Assembly (NCBI GenBank): GCA_050737995.1 | Contig: JBOHYR010000041.1 | Location: 6,775 to 70,774, forward strand | Source of the DNA: 66-474 sp050737995 | Lineage (GTDB): Bacteria > Pseudomonadota > Gammaproteobacteria > Xanthomonadales > Rhodanobacteraceae | Reading direction: 5' to 3' | Length of the DNA: 64,000 nt | Shown: one piece after another, positions 1-8,678 of the stretch | How positions within the stretch are numbered: the first letter of the stretch is position 1 | How the letters are laid out: each line of letters begins with the position of its first letter | Program-made: the position numbers and the translations under genes | The notes under the pieces: model-generated | The model's database searches: none | The model's input: the letters and a program-made list of their open reading frames with translations, nothing else | Told to the model about the DNA's origin: nothing

Positions 1-4
1 GGTC

Positions 5-1240
5 GTGGTGGCGCGTGACCGCAACTGGCGGATCCTCAGCATAGGCTTGCTCGGATTCTCTTCGGGGCTGCCGCTCGCGCTGTCCAATCCGACGCTGCAG
101 GCCTGGTTCACCACGGCAGGCTTGAGTCTGAAGGACATCGGTTTCATCACCCTCACCGGGACCGCTTATGTGCTGAAACCGCTGTGGTCACCGCTGCTCG
201 ATCGTTTCCAGTTGCCGTGGCTCGGGCGTCGGCGCGGCTGGATCCTGTTGATGCAGGCCATCTGCGGACTCGCGCTCATGGCAATGAGTTTCAACACGCC
301 GCAAGGCGCCGCTATGGGGTTGGTTTTCCTGGCAGTGCTCGTCGCGTTCTCGTCGGCGACCCAGGACATCGCCTACGACGCGCATCGCACCGACCTGCTC
401 CAGCCTGTTGAGCGCGGTTGGGGCATCGCCTTCATGCAGGGGGGTTACCGAATCGCGATGGTGGTGTCCGGCGCGCTGGCGTTGATCCTCGCCCAGCACG
501 CGGGCTGGGCTTATACCTATCGCCTCATGGGCGTGCTGATGCTCGTAATGATGATCGTGACGGTGCGGTCGCCGGATGCGCCCGACGAATCGCCCGTACA
601 AAGTTTTGCCGAAGCGGTCGTTGGCCCGTTCGCGGATTTTTTCCGGCGCTATCGCGGGCTGGCGTTCGCGTGGTTGGCGCTGATGGTGCTGTACATGATC
701 AGCGACGCCTTCGCACTTGGGCTATGGACCACGTTCCTGTTGCGCGTACCGGGCTTCACGTTGACCCAGGTAGGCGCGGTGAACAAGATTTTCAGCCTGG
801 TCGCAGGCCTGGTGGGTGCGCTCGCCGGCGGCTGGGTGGTGACGAAGCTGCGCCTCTTCCCCGCGTTGCTGGTGCTTGGGATTTGCCAGGCGTTGGCGAA
901 TCTCAGCTTCGTGCTGCTGGTGCACAGCGGACCGGACGTGCGTCTACTGGCCAGCGTTGTCAGCGCCGAGTGGTTCTTCGCAGGCCTTGCGGGAACCGCA
1001 TTCGTGGTGTTGTTGACTGCGTTGTGCAACGTACGCTTTTCCGCGACCCAGTATGCCCTGCTCTCGGCGCTGACGGCGGTGGGGCGGATCATTGCAGGGC
1101 CGGTCTCTGCGTGGCTGGTTCCACGCGTCGGCTGGTCGCATTTCTTCGTGATCTCGGCGCTGTCGGCCATTCCGGGGCTCCTGCTGGTGATTGGCCTGCG
1201 GAAAGCGATTCATCAGGCGGAACTCGATCGTCCGCATTAG
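5..1240 (+). CDS. ampG: AmpG-like muropeptide MFS permease (start may lie upstream of the window)
   Basis: Major-facilitator membrane protein of 411 residues with about twelve hydrophobic segments. The N-terminal half, with GFSSGLPLAL, the segment around LKPLWSPLLDRF and the loop LGRRRGWI, is typical of AmpG, the inner-membrane importer of anhydro-muropeptides released by wall turnover. Known AmpG proteins are of similar or somewhat greater length. The reading frame opens with GTG GTG at base 5, so the true start could lie before the window. The gene converges on anmK, which acts on a product of the same recycling route, and this supports the call. Other MFS transporters of the same clade remain possible. 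Confidence 0.8.
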   Translation: MVARDRNWRILSIGLLGFSSGLPLALSNPTLQAWFTTAGLSLKDIGFITLTGTAYVLKPLWSPLLDRFQLPWLGRRRGWILLMQAICGLALMAMSFNTPQGAAMGLVFLAVLVAFSSATQDIAYDAHRTDLLQPVERGWGIAFMQGGYRIAMVVSGALALILAQHAGWAYTYRLMGVLMLVMMIVTVRSPDAPDESPVQSFAEAVVGPFADFFRRYRGLAFAWLALMVLYMISDAFALGLWTTFLLRVPGFTLTQVGAVNKIFSLVAGLVGALAGGWVVTKLRLFPALLVLGICQALANLSFVLLVHSGPDVRLLASVVSAEWFFAGLAGTAFVVLLTALCNVRFSATQYALLSALTAVGRIIAGPVSAWLVPRVGWSHFFVISALSAIPGLLLVIGLRKAIHQAELDRPH

Positions 1241-1270
1241 TCGCGACGGCGCAACCGAAGGCGCCTGAAA

Positions 1271-2395
1271 TCACGCTGATCGTACGAACGGTGCGTACAC
1301 GCCGCCCAGCACACGCGGACCACGCGCGCCGGTAACAGAGGGCACATTTCCCGGGTTGCCTTCGAGCCGAGCGCGTGCGAGCCATGCGAAGCCGACAGCC
1401 TCGACGAAATCGGGATCGAGGCCGAGCGCCGCGGTGGTGTCGAGAGCCATGCCATGCAATGCACCGCGCAACGCGTCCATCAATGCGGTGTTGTGCACGC
1501 CACCTCCACAGACATACACCTCGCGTACGCGAGGTCCATGGGCGCGTAGGGCGCCGGTGATGGTGTGCGTGGACAGCTGCAGCAAGGTCGCCTGCACATC
1601 CGCGGGCGCAAGACCGGACGTCAAGCGTGCGTCCAGCCAGTCGAGGTTGAAATGTTCGCGGCCGGTGCTCTTGGGTGGCGTCGCGGCGAAGTACGGGTCG
1701 TCGAGCAGGCGCGCCAGCAATCCGGCATCGGACTGTCCGCTGCACGCCCACGCGCCGGAGTCGTCACGCGGCGAACCGCGCATCCGTGCCGACCACGCGT
1801 CGAGAAGGCAATTGGCAGGACCGGTGTCGAAGCCGAGTACAGGCTGGTTGGGAGCCAGCACAGTCAGGTTGGCGATGCCGCCCAGATTGAGGATCGCGCG
1901 CGGCGTAGAGGGGTCGGATAGCACGGCAGCATGCAATGCAGGCAGCAAGGGTGCGCCCTGTCCTCCCCCCGCCAGATCGGCGCGGCGGAGATCCGCGACC
2001 GTGACGATACCGGTGCGCTCCGCAATGACATTGGGATCACCGAGCTGCAGCGTGAAAGGGAAAGGGCCATGCGGCCGGTGGCACACGGTTTGGCCGTGCG
2101 AGCCCAGCGCGGTCACCTCGTGTGCGGGGACGTTTGCATCGCGCAGCAACGTCGATGCCGACTCGGCAAAATACTCGCCAATTTCGATGTCCAGATGTCC
2201 CAAGGCGTCCAGCGTAATCGCGGCGCTGTTGCGCGCCAACGCCAGCACGCGTTCGCGCAAATCATCGGGATAGGGAAACGTACGCGTCGCAAGCAAGAGC
2301 AGCCGCGGCGCGAAACGCACCAGCGCCGCGTCGATGCCGTCCGCGCTGGTACCGGAAATCAGGCCGAGATAGAGGGGTGACGCGGCATCCGCCAC
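1271..2395 (-). CDS. anmK: Anhydro-N-acetylmuramic acid kinase
   Basis: Cytosolic kinase that opens and phosphorylates 1,6-anhydro-MurNAc to MurNAc-6-phosphate in peptidoglycan recycling. The N-terminus carries the ATP-binding signature LISGTSADGIDAAL. Further family motifs are LNLGGIANLT, GFDTGPANCLLDAW and CGGGVHN near the C-terminus. I take a GTG start at 2395, giving 374 residues, the usual AnmK length. It lies eight bases after the stop of the upstream peptidase gene. An in-frame ATG at 2440 would add 15 non-conserved residues and overlap that gene by 38 bases. The two minus-strand genes look like an operon, and AmpG converges from the other side. Confidence 0.92.
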   Translation of the reverse strand: MADAASPLYLGLISGTSADGIDAALVRFAPRLLLLATRTFPYPDDLRERVLALARNSAAITLDALGHLDIEIGEYFAESASTLLRDANVPAHEVTALGSHGQTVCHRPHGPFPFTLQLGDPNVIAERTGIVTVADLRRADLAGGGQGAPLLPALHAAVLSDPSTPRAILNLGGIANLTVLAPNQPVLGFDTGPANCLLDAWSARMRGSPRDDSGAWACSGQSDAGLLARLLDDPYFAATPPKSTGREHFNLDWLDARLTSGLAPADVQATLLQLSTHTITGALRAHGPRVREVYVCGGGVHNTALMDALRGALHGMALDTTAALGLDPDFVEAVGFAWLARARLEGNPGNVPSVTGARGPRVLGGVYAPFVRSA

Positions 2396-2402
2396 GGCGA
2401 TG

Positions 2403-3860
2403 TCAGTCGGCAACCGCCACGCCGGCGCGATTGCCGTCAACCCGCGCGAGACGCTGGGTGGCGTTGTCGATCATCTGGATACGCGCCACCATCGGCGCGG
2501 TCTGTGCCCTGAACTCGGCCATCAGCTTCCCTGACAGCGGCTGTGGCTTGGGCATCGTGACGGTCAGCGGATTCTCGGGCTTGCCGTTGACCATCACCTG
2601 ATAGTGCAAGTGCGGACCGGTCGCAAAACCAGTCTGGCCGACATAGCCGATCACCTCGCCCTGGGTGACATGCGAGCCAACGTGCAAGCCGACTGCGAAG
2701 CGCGACATGTGGCCGTACTCGGTCGTGTACTTGGGGGTATTCTTGATGGCGATGAAGTTGCCGAAGCCGTGCACCCAGCCGCGGATGGTGATCATGCCAT
2801 CGCCCGCAGCGTGAATCGGGGTGCCGATGGGTGCGGCGTAATCGACCCCCTTGTGCAAGCGCGTGAAGCCGAGCACCGGGTCCTTGCGCATCCCGAAGGG
2901 CGAGGAAATCCGCGTGAACGCGATGGGCGTGCGCAGCAAGGCCTTGCGCAACGGTCGGCCGTCCTCGCTGAAGTAGGCGACGCTGTCGTCGGATTCCTTG
3001 AAGCGATAGGCGGTATAACGGTGGCCCTTGTTGACAAATTCCGCAGCGATGATGTCGCCGCTATGCGTGTATTTGCCATTGTGGTAGACATCGTCGTACA
3101 CGACCGTGAAGCGGTCGCCCTGCTTCAGGTCCTTGATGAAGTCGATGTCGTACTTGAACACATCGGCGAGCTTCAACACCATGGTCTCGCTCAAGCCGGC
3201 CTTCTCACCGGCCGCGAACAACGAGCCTTCCACCACGCCGTGTGCGAAGTGCATGCGTCGTTCGACCGGAACCGTGGTGACATGTGCGCGCAAGCTGCCG
3301 TCGGCCTGCGTCGTCAATGTGACTACGGTGGCGGAATCCGGGTCGTAGCGGAAACCGTCAAGGTGCCCGTTGGCGCCGATCCGGAACGCGATTTCGTCGC
3401 CGGGGTGCAGGGTCTTGAGTGCGCCGGTATTCTTGCCGCTGCCCATCACGTTGGCGAGGTCAGTGGCGGACAAGTCTTGGTTCTGGAAAATCTCGGACAG
3501 CGTCTGGCCGGGTTGTACTTCAACGGTCTTCCAGGAAGCATCGGTGGGCCGAGCAGTTTCGGGTGGCGCAGACGGCAGTTGCAGCGCCAATGTCTCGCGC
3601 GTCACTGGCTGGATCGCGTCGTGCCGAATCACGCTGGCCCAGGCCGGGATGCCCAGCAGGGTCAGCAATGCCAGCAAAAACGCGCCACCACCGAGCACCC
3701 AGCGTTCACGCGACCAGCGAAAGGCGATCGCCGGCGTCTCGGTATGGAACGACCAATGCGAACAGCGCGCGTAGAAGCGGGAATGGCAGTGGCGGGTCTT
3801 GCGACGGATCGCCTGGCGATTCACAACATGAGGGGTGACACGACGGAGGTGGCGATCCAT
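2403..3860 (-). CDS. M23-family peptidoglycan endopeptidase (MepM-like)
   Basis: Periplasmic, membrane-anchored zinc metallopeptidase that probably cuts peptidoglycan cross-links. From the chosen ATG it has 485 residues: a basic N-terminus, one membrane segment near residues 53-75, a LysM/OapA-like region (EVQPGQTLSEIFQNQ), a second N-terminal domain, and a C-terminal M23 domain. The zinc ligands are visible as HKGVD near residue 332 and HLH in GPHLHYQVMV near residue 417. An in-frame start at 3905 is unlikely because it falls at the predicted -10 region of its own promoter (3901-3930). The gene precedes anmK, which fits a wall-turnover role. Confidence 0.88.
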   Translation of the reverse strand: MDRHLRRVTPHVVNRQAIRRKTRHCHSRFYARCSHWSFHTETPAIAFRWSRERWVLGGGAFLLALLTLLGIPAWASVIRHDAIQPVTRETLALQLPSAPPETARPTDASWKTVEVQPGQTLSEIFQNQDLSATDLANVMGSGKNTGALKTLHPGDEIAFRIGANGHLDGFRYDPDSATVVTLTTQADGSLRAHVTTVPVERRMHFAHGVVEGSLFAAGEKAGLSETMVLKLADVFKYDIDFIKDLKQGDRFTVVYDDVYHNGKYTHSGDIIAAEFVNKGHRYTAYRFKESDDSVAYFSEDGRPLRKALLRTPIAFTRISSPFGMRKDPVLGFTRLHKGVDYAAPIGTPIHAAGDGMITIRGWVHGFGNFIAIKNTPKYTTEYGHMSRFAVGLHVGSHVTQGEVIGYVGQTGFATGPHLHYQVMVNGKPENPLTVTMPKPQPLSGKLMAEFRAQTAPMVARIQMIDNATQRLARVDGNRAGVAVAD

Positions 3861-3900
3861 CGGGATTCCGGAAGATGGGCGGAGACGCACAACGGGCCGT

Positions 3901-3930
3901 ACCATAACCGTCTTGTGAAGGGTGAGTCAA
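3901..3930 (-). promoter_or_regulatory. Predicted sigma-70 promoter of the M23 peptidase-anmK unit
   Basis: On the minus strand a TTGACT -35 box (3925-3930) is followed after 18 bases by TATGGT (3901-3906). Transcription would start near 3894, upstream of the ATG at 3860 but too late to use the in-frame start at 3905. Read by eye only. Confidence 0.45.
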
Positions 3931-3949
3931 TGCCTTGTTTCACAAAGAT

Positions 3950-3979
3950 TTGCATGATGTTTTGCAATTAACACATAAT
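3950..3979 (+). promoter_or_regulatory. Predicted sigma-70 promoter of tyrS
   Basis: TTGCAT (3950-3955) and CATAAT (3974-3979) are separated by 18 bases in a locally AT-rich stretch of the divergent intergenic region, about 80 bases before the tyrS start. Read by eye only. Confidence 0.4.
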
Positions 3980-4058
3980 TAACCACGACATCACTTTCAC
4001 GGCATGTCGCAGCGCTTTTTTTGCGTCGCTGTGCTGCCTCTTTTCGCATGGAATACCG

Positions 4059-5273
4059 ATGCCTTCGAACCAGCAACCTATGGCACTCATCCACCGCGGC
4101 GCCGTCGATGTCCTGAAGGAGGATGAACTCCGGGCGCGTCTCGCGCTGGGACGGCCGTTGCGCATCAAGGCCGGCTTCGATCCGACCTCGCCGGATCTGC
4201 ACCTCGGACATACCGTGCTGCTCAACAAGATGCGCCAGTTCCAGGACCTCGGGCATATCGCGATCTTCCTGATTGGCGATTTCACCGGGATGATCGGTGA
4301 TCCGACCGGCAAGAACGTCACCCGCAAGCCGCTTTCGCGTGAAGATATCGCGCGCAATGCGAAAACCTATGCAGCGCAGGTGTTCAAGGTGCTCGATCGC
4401 GAACGCACCGAGCTGCGTTTCAACTCGGAATGGCTCGACAAGATGGGCGCCGCCGAGATGGTCAAGCTGGCCGCGCAGCACACTGTCGCACGGATGCTCG
4501 AGCGCGACGATTTTTCCAAACGTTTCGCGGCGCAGCAGCCTATTTCGATCCACGAGTTCCTGTATCCGCTCGTGCAGGGCTACGACTCGGTGGCGCTCGA
4601 GTGCGACGTGGAACTCGGCGGCACCGATCAGCGCTTCAATCTGCTGGTGGGGCGTGCGTTACAGGAACACTTCGGCCAGTCGCCGCAGATTGTGCTGACG
4701 ATGCCGTTGCTGGAAGGCATCGACGGCGCTCAGAAGATGTCGAAATCACTGGGCAACTACATCGGCATCGACGAACCGGCAATCGACATGGTGACCAAGA
4801 CCATGAAGATCGGCGACGACCTGATGTGGCGATGGTTCGAACTGCTCAGCTTCAAGGTATCGCTGGAAGAACTCGCCGCGATGAAACGGGATGTTGCAAG
4901 CGGCACGTTGAATCCGCGCGATGCGAAGCTGCGGCTCGCGCGTGAACTCGCCGAGCGCTTCCATGGCGCCGCGCCCGCCGAGCAGGCGATCGCCGGCTGG
5001 CACGCGGTGGTGCGTGGCGAAGGTGACACCGCGGCGCTACCCGTGAACGACATCGTCGTACCCGCAGATGGCTTGCGCCTGCCCGCGCTGCTGACCGCAG
5101 CGGGACTCACCAGCAGCAATTCGGAGGCCAACCGGAAACTCAAGGAACGCGCGGTGCGAATCGACGCGGTGGTCGCCGACGATCCACAGCGGGTGTTCAC
5201 CGCCGGCTTCGAAGGCGTGCTGCAGGTGGGCAAGCGAAATTTTGCGCGCGTCCGATTGGGTGTCGCGACGTGA
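4059..5273 (+). CDS. tyrS: Tyrosyl-tRNA synthetase
   Basis: Class I aminoacyl-tRNA synthetase that charges tRNA-Tyr in the cytosol. The HIGH-type motif appears as HLGH near residue 48, after GFDPTSPDL. The KMSKS loop is intact near residue 226 (QKMSKSLGN). The C-terminal quarter holds an S4-type RNA-binding region, with LLTAAGLTSSNSEANRKL and a basic tail. Length, 404 residues, is normal for the TyrS group with a KMSKS loop. There is no clear ribosome binding site before either the ATG at 4059 or the one at 4080, so the start could be seven codons later. A rhomboid gene follows after 14 bases. Confidence 0.95.
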   Translation: MPSNQQPMALIHRGAVDVLKEDELRARLALGRPLRIKAGFDPTSPDLHLGHTVLLNKMRQFQDLGHIAIFLIGDFTGMIGDPTGKNVTRKPLSREDIARNAKTYAAQVFKVLDRERTELRFNSEWLDKMGAAEMVKLAAQHTVARMLERDDFSKRFAAQQPISIHEFLYPLVQGYDSVALECDVELGGTDQRFNLLVGRALQEHFGQSPQIVLTMPLLEGIDGAQKMSKSLGNYIGIDEPAIDMVTKTMKIGDDLMWRWFELLSFKVSLEELAAMKRDVASGTLNPRDAKLRLARELAERFHGAAPAEQAIAGWHAVVRGEGDTAALPVNDIVVPADGLRLPALLTAAGLTSSNSEANRKLKERAVRIDAVVADDPQRVFTAGFEGVLQVGKRNFARVRLGVAT

Positions 5274-5287
5274 CGCACTGACGCGCC

Positions 5288-5968
5288 ATGTTTGTCGACG
5301 TGCCCAGCCGGCGTCATGCGCATCCGCGCTGGGTCACACCCATCCTGGTGGTGACCTGTGTCGCGTGTTACCTGTGGCTGATGCTGTCGTCTCCGGCAAC
5401 GCGCGAAGCCTTGCTGGGCGATTGGGGCACGGTGCCGGCAAACCTGTTTCGCCACGGCGAGGTGCTTCACGGCTGGCTATGGCTGCGTCCACTCACGTCG
5501 CTGTTCATGCACGCGGACTGGTTGCACCTTCTCGGCAACATGCTGTTTCTGGTTATTTTCGGATTGCCGGCCGAACGCGTACTCGGTTCGCGGCGATTCC
5601 TCGTCCTGTTCCTGATCGGCGGCGCGTTCGCCAATCTGGTCGGCGCATGGACCCTGTCCGGACAGTTGCGGCCGATTGTCGGTTGTAGCGGTGCGGTATC
5701 GGCCATCCTCGGCGCTTATCTCGCACTGTTTCCGCGCTCGCATCTGGGGCTGGTGTTACCGCTCGGACTCTACTTCCAGTTTATTCGCGTGCCCGCTGCG
5801 CTGCTGATCGGGATGTGGGTGTTGTTGCAATTGCTGTTCACCTGGGCCAGCAGGGACTACGGCAGCGTCGTGTGGTGGGCTCACATCGCCGGTTTCGGTT
5901 TCGGCGTTCTGTTCGCGGTGATCTCACGCGGTGCAGTGGAGCGTCGTTTGCGACAACGCAGCTATTGA
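5288..5968 (+). CDS. Rhomboid-family intramembrane serine protease
   Basis: Integral membrane protein of 226 residues with about six hydrophobic segments. Rhomboid hallmarks are visible: HLLGNMLFLVIFG (the HxxxN helix), the serine motif GCSGAVSAILGAY, which has Cys in place of the common Ala before the active-site Ser, and a late His in WWAHIAGFGFG that would complete the Ser-His dyad. Substrates are unknown. It sits 14 bases after tyrS on the same strand and converges with the amidotransferase gene, whose stop is two bases away. Confidence 0.88.
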   Translation: MFVDVPSRRHAHPRWVTPILVVTCVACYLWLMLSSPATREALLGDWGTVPANLFRHGEVLHGWLWLRPLTSLFMHADWLHLLGNMLFLVIFGLPAERVLGSRRFLVLFLIGGAFANLVGAWTLSGQLRPIVGCSGAVSAILGAYLALFPRSHLGLVLPLGLYFQFIRVPAALLIGMWVLLQLLFTWASRDYGSVVWWAHIAGFGFGVLFAVISRGAVERRLRQRSY

Positions 5969-5969
5969 C

Positions 5970-6698
5970 TCAGGCGGCATCGCGAGCGCGTGACAGAATC
6001 CCGTGTGCGCAACGCTCGAGCAGTGCGCGTGCCGCTTCGGTTTCGTGCACGCCGGCACGCAACCGATCGGGATCGAGGCCCACCTCACGCAAGGTGTCGG
6101 CACGCGCGTCGATGTAGGCGCGCATGGATTCCACGTTGAATTCGGGGTGAAACTGTGTGGAGATTGCGTGCGGCGCATAGCGCAACAGCTGGTGTGGATC
6201 GAGGTCGGAAGCGGCGATGACGGTAGCGCCACGTGGCGGTTCAAGCACAGATTGTCGATGCGTCGTGTGCGCCGAAAAGGTTACCGGCAAGACATCGAGC
6301 CAACCGTCGCTGTCACGATCGTTCCTGGTCACGGTGTGCGTCCCTATCTCGCGGCCAGCAGGCAACCAGCCAACGGTGCCACCCAACGCGTGCGCCATCA
6401 ACTGGTGGCCGTAGCACACACCGAACAACGGCGTTTCAGCATCCAGCGCGTTGCGGATCCAGCCGGCGGTGCGTTCGCTCCAGTAGGCGCGTTCGGTGAC
6501 CATCGCGCCGGAACCCGTGATCACCGCGCCGGCGATGGCGCCTTGAGGTGGGAGCGCTTCGCCTTCGTCCACACGGGTCACAAGCAGTTGCGATGATTCG
6601 ATACGCATCGCCCTGCGGAACCAGTCGGCGAATCCGCCGAACTTGGCACGAATGTCGTCCGGCGCTTCGCCGGTCTGGATGAGAAGGAGTGGGCGCAT
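5970..6698 (-). CDS. Class I glutamine amidotransferase (GMP-synthase-like), stand-alone
   Basis: Single-domain protein of 242 residues with a triad-type glutamine amidotransferase fold. The nucleophile elbow is GVCYGHQLMAHALGG (Cys near residue 95), and a late catalytic His lies in STQFHPEFN. No synthase domain is fused. Proteins of this group are often annotated as GMP-synthase-like or gamma-glutamyl hydrolases acting on small nitrogen compounds. The substrate cannot be told from sequence. It is transcribed opposite to the rhomboid gene. The GspE-type ATPase gene upstream is on the same strand after an 88-base gap. Confidence 0.82.
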   Translation of the reverse strand: MRPLLLIQTGEAPDDIRAKFGGFADWFRRAMRIESSQLLVTRVDEGEALPPQGAIAGAVITGSGAMVTERAYWSERTAGWIRNALDAETPLFGVCYGHQLMAHALGGTVGWLPAGREIGTHTVTRNDRDSDGWLDVLPVTFSAHTTHRQSVLEPPRGATVIAASDLDPHQLLRYAPHAISTQFHPEFNVESMRAYIDARADTLREVGLDPDRLRAGVHETEAARALLERCAHGILSRARDAA

Positions 6699-6786
6699 GA
6701 CGTTGGGGAGGAGTTTCGTACAGTGCTCAGCATAGTGGCGCTCGGCGGGGTACGCTTCGCTCCTTCCGGCGTACGCTGTATCGAAT

Positions 6787-8589
6787 TCACTCGCCCGCTG
6801 GCAGTACCGACAGCACTTCCTTGACGGTCGTCAGTCCGCGCCGCACCTGGGTGGCCGCGGAGATTCGCAGCGGTTGGAGGCCGGCTTCGAGCGCGAAACC
6901 GGTGAAGGCATCGAGGTCGAGTTGCAATGTGATCATCCCACGCAACCGTGGCGTGACCGCCATCATCTCGTAGATCCCGGTGCGGCCGAGGAAGCCGGTC
7001 TTGCGGCATTCGAGGCAGCCGACCGGTTCGTACACTTCGGCGGGCGGCGGGATGACCCAGCCGCGTGTCAGTACCGACCAGGTATGCGGGTCCTGTTTCG
7101 CCTTGACCTTGCAGTGCGGGCAGAGCGTGCGCACCAGCCGCTGTGCGACCACGCCCGCCAGCGTGGATTGGATCAGGTAATGCGGCACGCCGAGGTCGAG
7201 CAAGCGAGTGATTGCCGAGGGTGCGTCATTGGTGTGCAATGTGGACAACACCAGATGTCCGGTCAGCGACGCCTGCACCGCCATCTGTGCGGTCGCGAGG
7301 TCGCGAACCTCGCCTACCATGATGATGTCCGGATCCTGCCTGAGCAACGTGCGCACGCCCGCTGCGAAATCGAAATCGATCGCCGGTTGCACCTGCGACT
7401 GGTTGAACTCCGACGAGACCATCTCGATCGGATCTTCGATGGTGCAGACGTTGAGCTCGGGTCGCGCCAAGTGTTTCAGCGTCGAATAGAGTGTGGTGGT
7501 CTTGCCCGAACCGGTCGGTCCGGTGACCAGCACGATGCCATGCGGCCGCTCGACCATCCCGCGCCACGTTTGTTCTTCTTCGGACGAAAAACCAAGCTGG
7601 CCAAACTGTTTGACCACGATGTCGGGGTCAAAAATGCGCAGCACGATTTTTTCGCCAAATGCCGTCGGCATGCTGGAAATGCGCAGTTCCACTTCGCGGC
7701 CGCCGGCCGAACGGGTCTTGATGCGACCGTCCTGCGGCCGGCGCTTCTCCGCGACATCGAGGCGCGCAAGAATCTTGATGCGCGCGGTCACCGCGGTCAT
7801 TACCGCAGGCGGCAGCTCGAACACTTTGTGCATGATGCCATCGATCCGAAAACGGATCTGCGCGGCTTCACGGCGCGGTTCCAGATGGATGTCCGACGCG
7901 CGTTGTTCGAATGCGTACTGCAAGAGCCAATCGACTATGTGGACCACGTGGCGGTCGTCGGCGCCGATCTCACCCGACTTGCCGAGTTCCAGCAATTGCT
8001 CGAAGTTGAGGATGGCAGAGCCGTCCATCGAGTCCTGCTTGGCCTCGCGCGCCTTCGCGATCGAGCGCTGTACGCCGTAGAACTCCATCAGATAACGATG
8101 GATGTCCAGCGGGTTGGCGACGACGCGCCTGACCTCGCGCCGCAGCATCTGTGAGAGGTCGGCGGCCCAATGGGTGTCGAACGGCTCGCCGGTCGCGAAA
8201 GTGACGGTGCCATGGTCGACCGCGACGGGCAGGATGCGGTGACGTTGCGCATAGGCTTGGCTGACGGCCTGGGTCACCGCGGCCGCGTCGATCTTCATCG
8301 GATCGATCTTGAGGTAGGGCAGCCCGGCCTTGTCGGCGAGCCAAACCGTCAGCGATTCCACCGTCAGCGGCTTGCCGGGATCGGCGCGGTTCTCCGGCTT
8401 TGCGCTGGCGACCACCACCAGCGGATGCAGTTCGACCGGGCTGTGCCCCGCTCTGCTGGTGGTGCGGATGCGTTTGGCATCGTCTGCAGCGAGCAGGCCG
8501 TCGGCGATCAGCGTGGCCAACACCTCGCCAAGTTCCAGACGCCCGTGCCGGCCCAGGACCTCCGCTGATTTGGGTATTGCCGCCATCAT
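6787..8589 (-). CDS. GspE/PulE/PilB-family secretion or pilus assembly ATPase
   Basis: Hexameric ATPase of type II secretion or type IV pilus systems. An N-terminal MshEN-like region covers roughly residues 20-150. The ATPase domain then shows Walker A GPTGSGKTTT near residue 355, a Walker B/Asp region ending in GEVRD, and the His box STLHTNDAP. The tetracysteine zinc loop typical of GspE/PilB is present (CPHC and CLEC, then RKTGFLGRTGIYEM). Length is about 600 residues. Two adjacent ATGs at 8589 and 8586 follow GGGAAGG closely, and a TTG at 8598 is also possible. No other Gsp or Pil gene is in the window, so its system cannot be assigned. Confidence 0.88.
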   Translation of the reverse strand: MMAAIPKSAEVLGRHGRLELGEVLATLIADGLLAADDAKRIRTTSRAGHSPVELHPLVVVASAKPENRADPGKPLTVESLTVWLADKAGLPYLKIDPMKIDAAAVTQAVSQAYAQRHRILPVAVDHGTVTFATGEPFDTHWAADLSQMLRREVRRVVANPLDIHRYLMEFYGVQRSIAKAREAKQDSMDGSAILNFEQLLELGKSGEIGADDRHVVHIVDWLLQYAFEQRASDIHLEPRREAAQIRFRIDGIMHKVFELPPAVMTAVTARIKILARLDVAEKRRPQDGRIKTRSAGGREVELRISSMPTAFGEKIVLRIFDPDIVVKQFGQLGFSSEEEQTWRGMVERPHGIVLVTGPTGSGKTTTLYSTLKHLARPELNVCTIEDPIEMVSSEFNQSQVQPAIDFDFAAGVRTLLRQDPDIIMVGEVRDLATAQMAVQASLTGHLVLSTLHTNDAPSAITRLLDLGVPHYLIQSTLAGVVAQRLVRTLCPHCKVKAKQDPHTWSVLTRGWVIPPPAEVYEPVGCLECRKTGFLGRTGIYEMMAVTPRLRGMITLQLDLDAFTGFALEAGLQPLRISAATQVRRGLTTVKEVLSVLPAGE

Positions 8590-8678
8590 CCTTCCCAAGT
8601 CCCGAAAAGGGCCGAACCCGTGAGGGATCGGGCCTCGCAGCTATACTAACGCGCTTTGCGTTACGCACCGGAACGGTC

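Noticed and set aside
2604..3971. A 455-codon plus-strand frame opposite the M23 peptidase
   Set aside because: Antisense to a gene with intact catalytic motifs; no ribosome binding site and no recognisable protein features.
6874..8154. A 426-codon plus-strand frame opposite the GspE-type ATPase
   Set aside because: Codon-position shadow of a well-conserved gene; His/Arg-rich translation without motifs.
8599..8678. Glycine riboswitch or T-box ahead of glyQ
   Set aside because: Only 80 bases separate the divergent genes, too short for either element, and no conserved T-box or aptamer sequence was seen.
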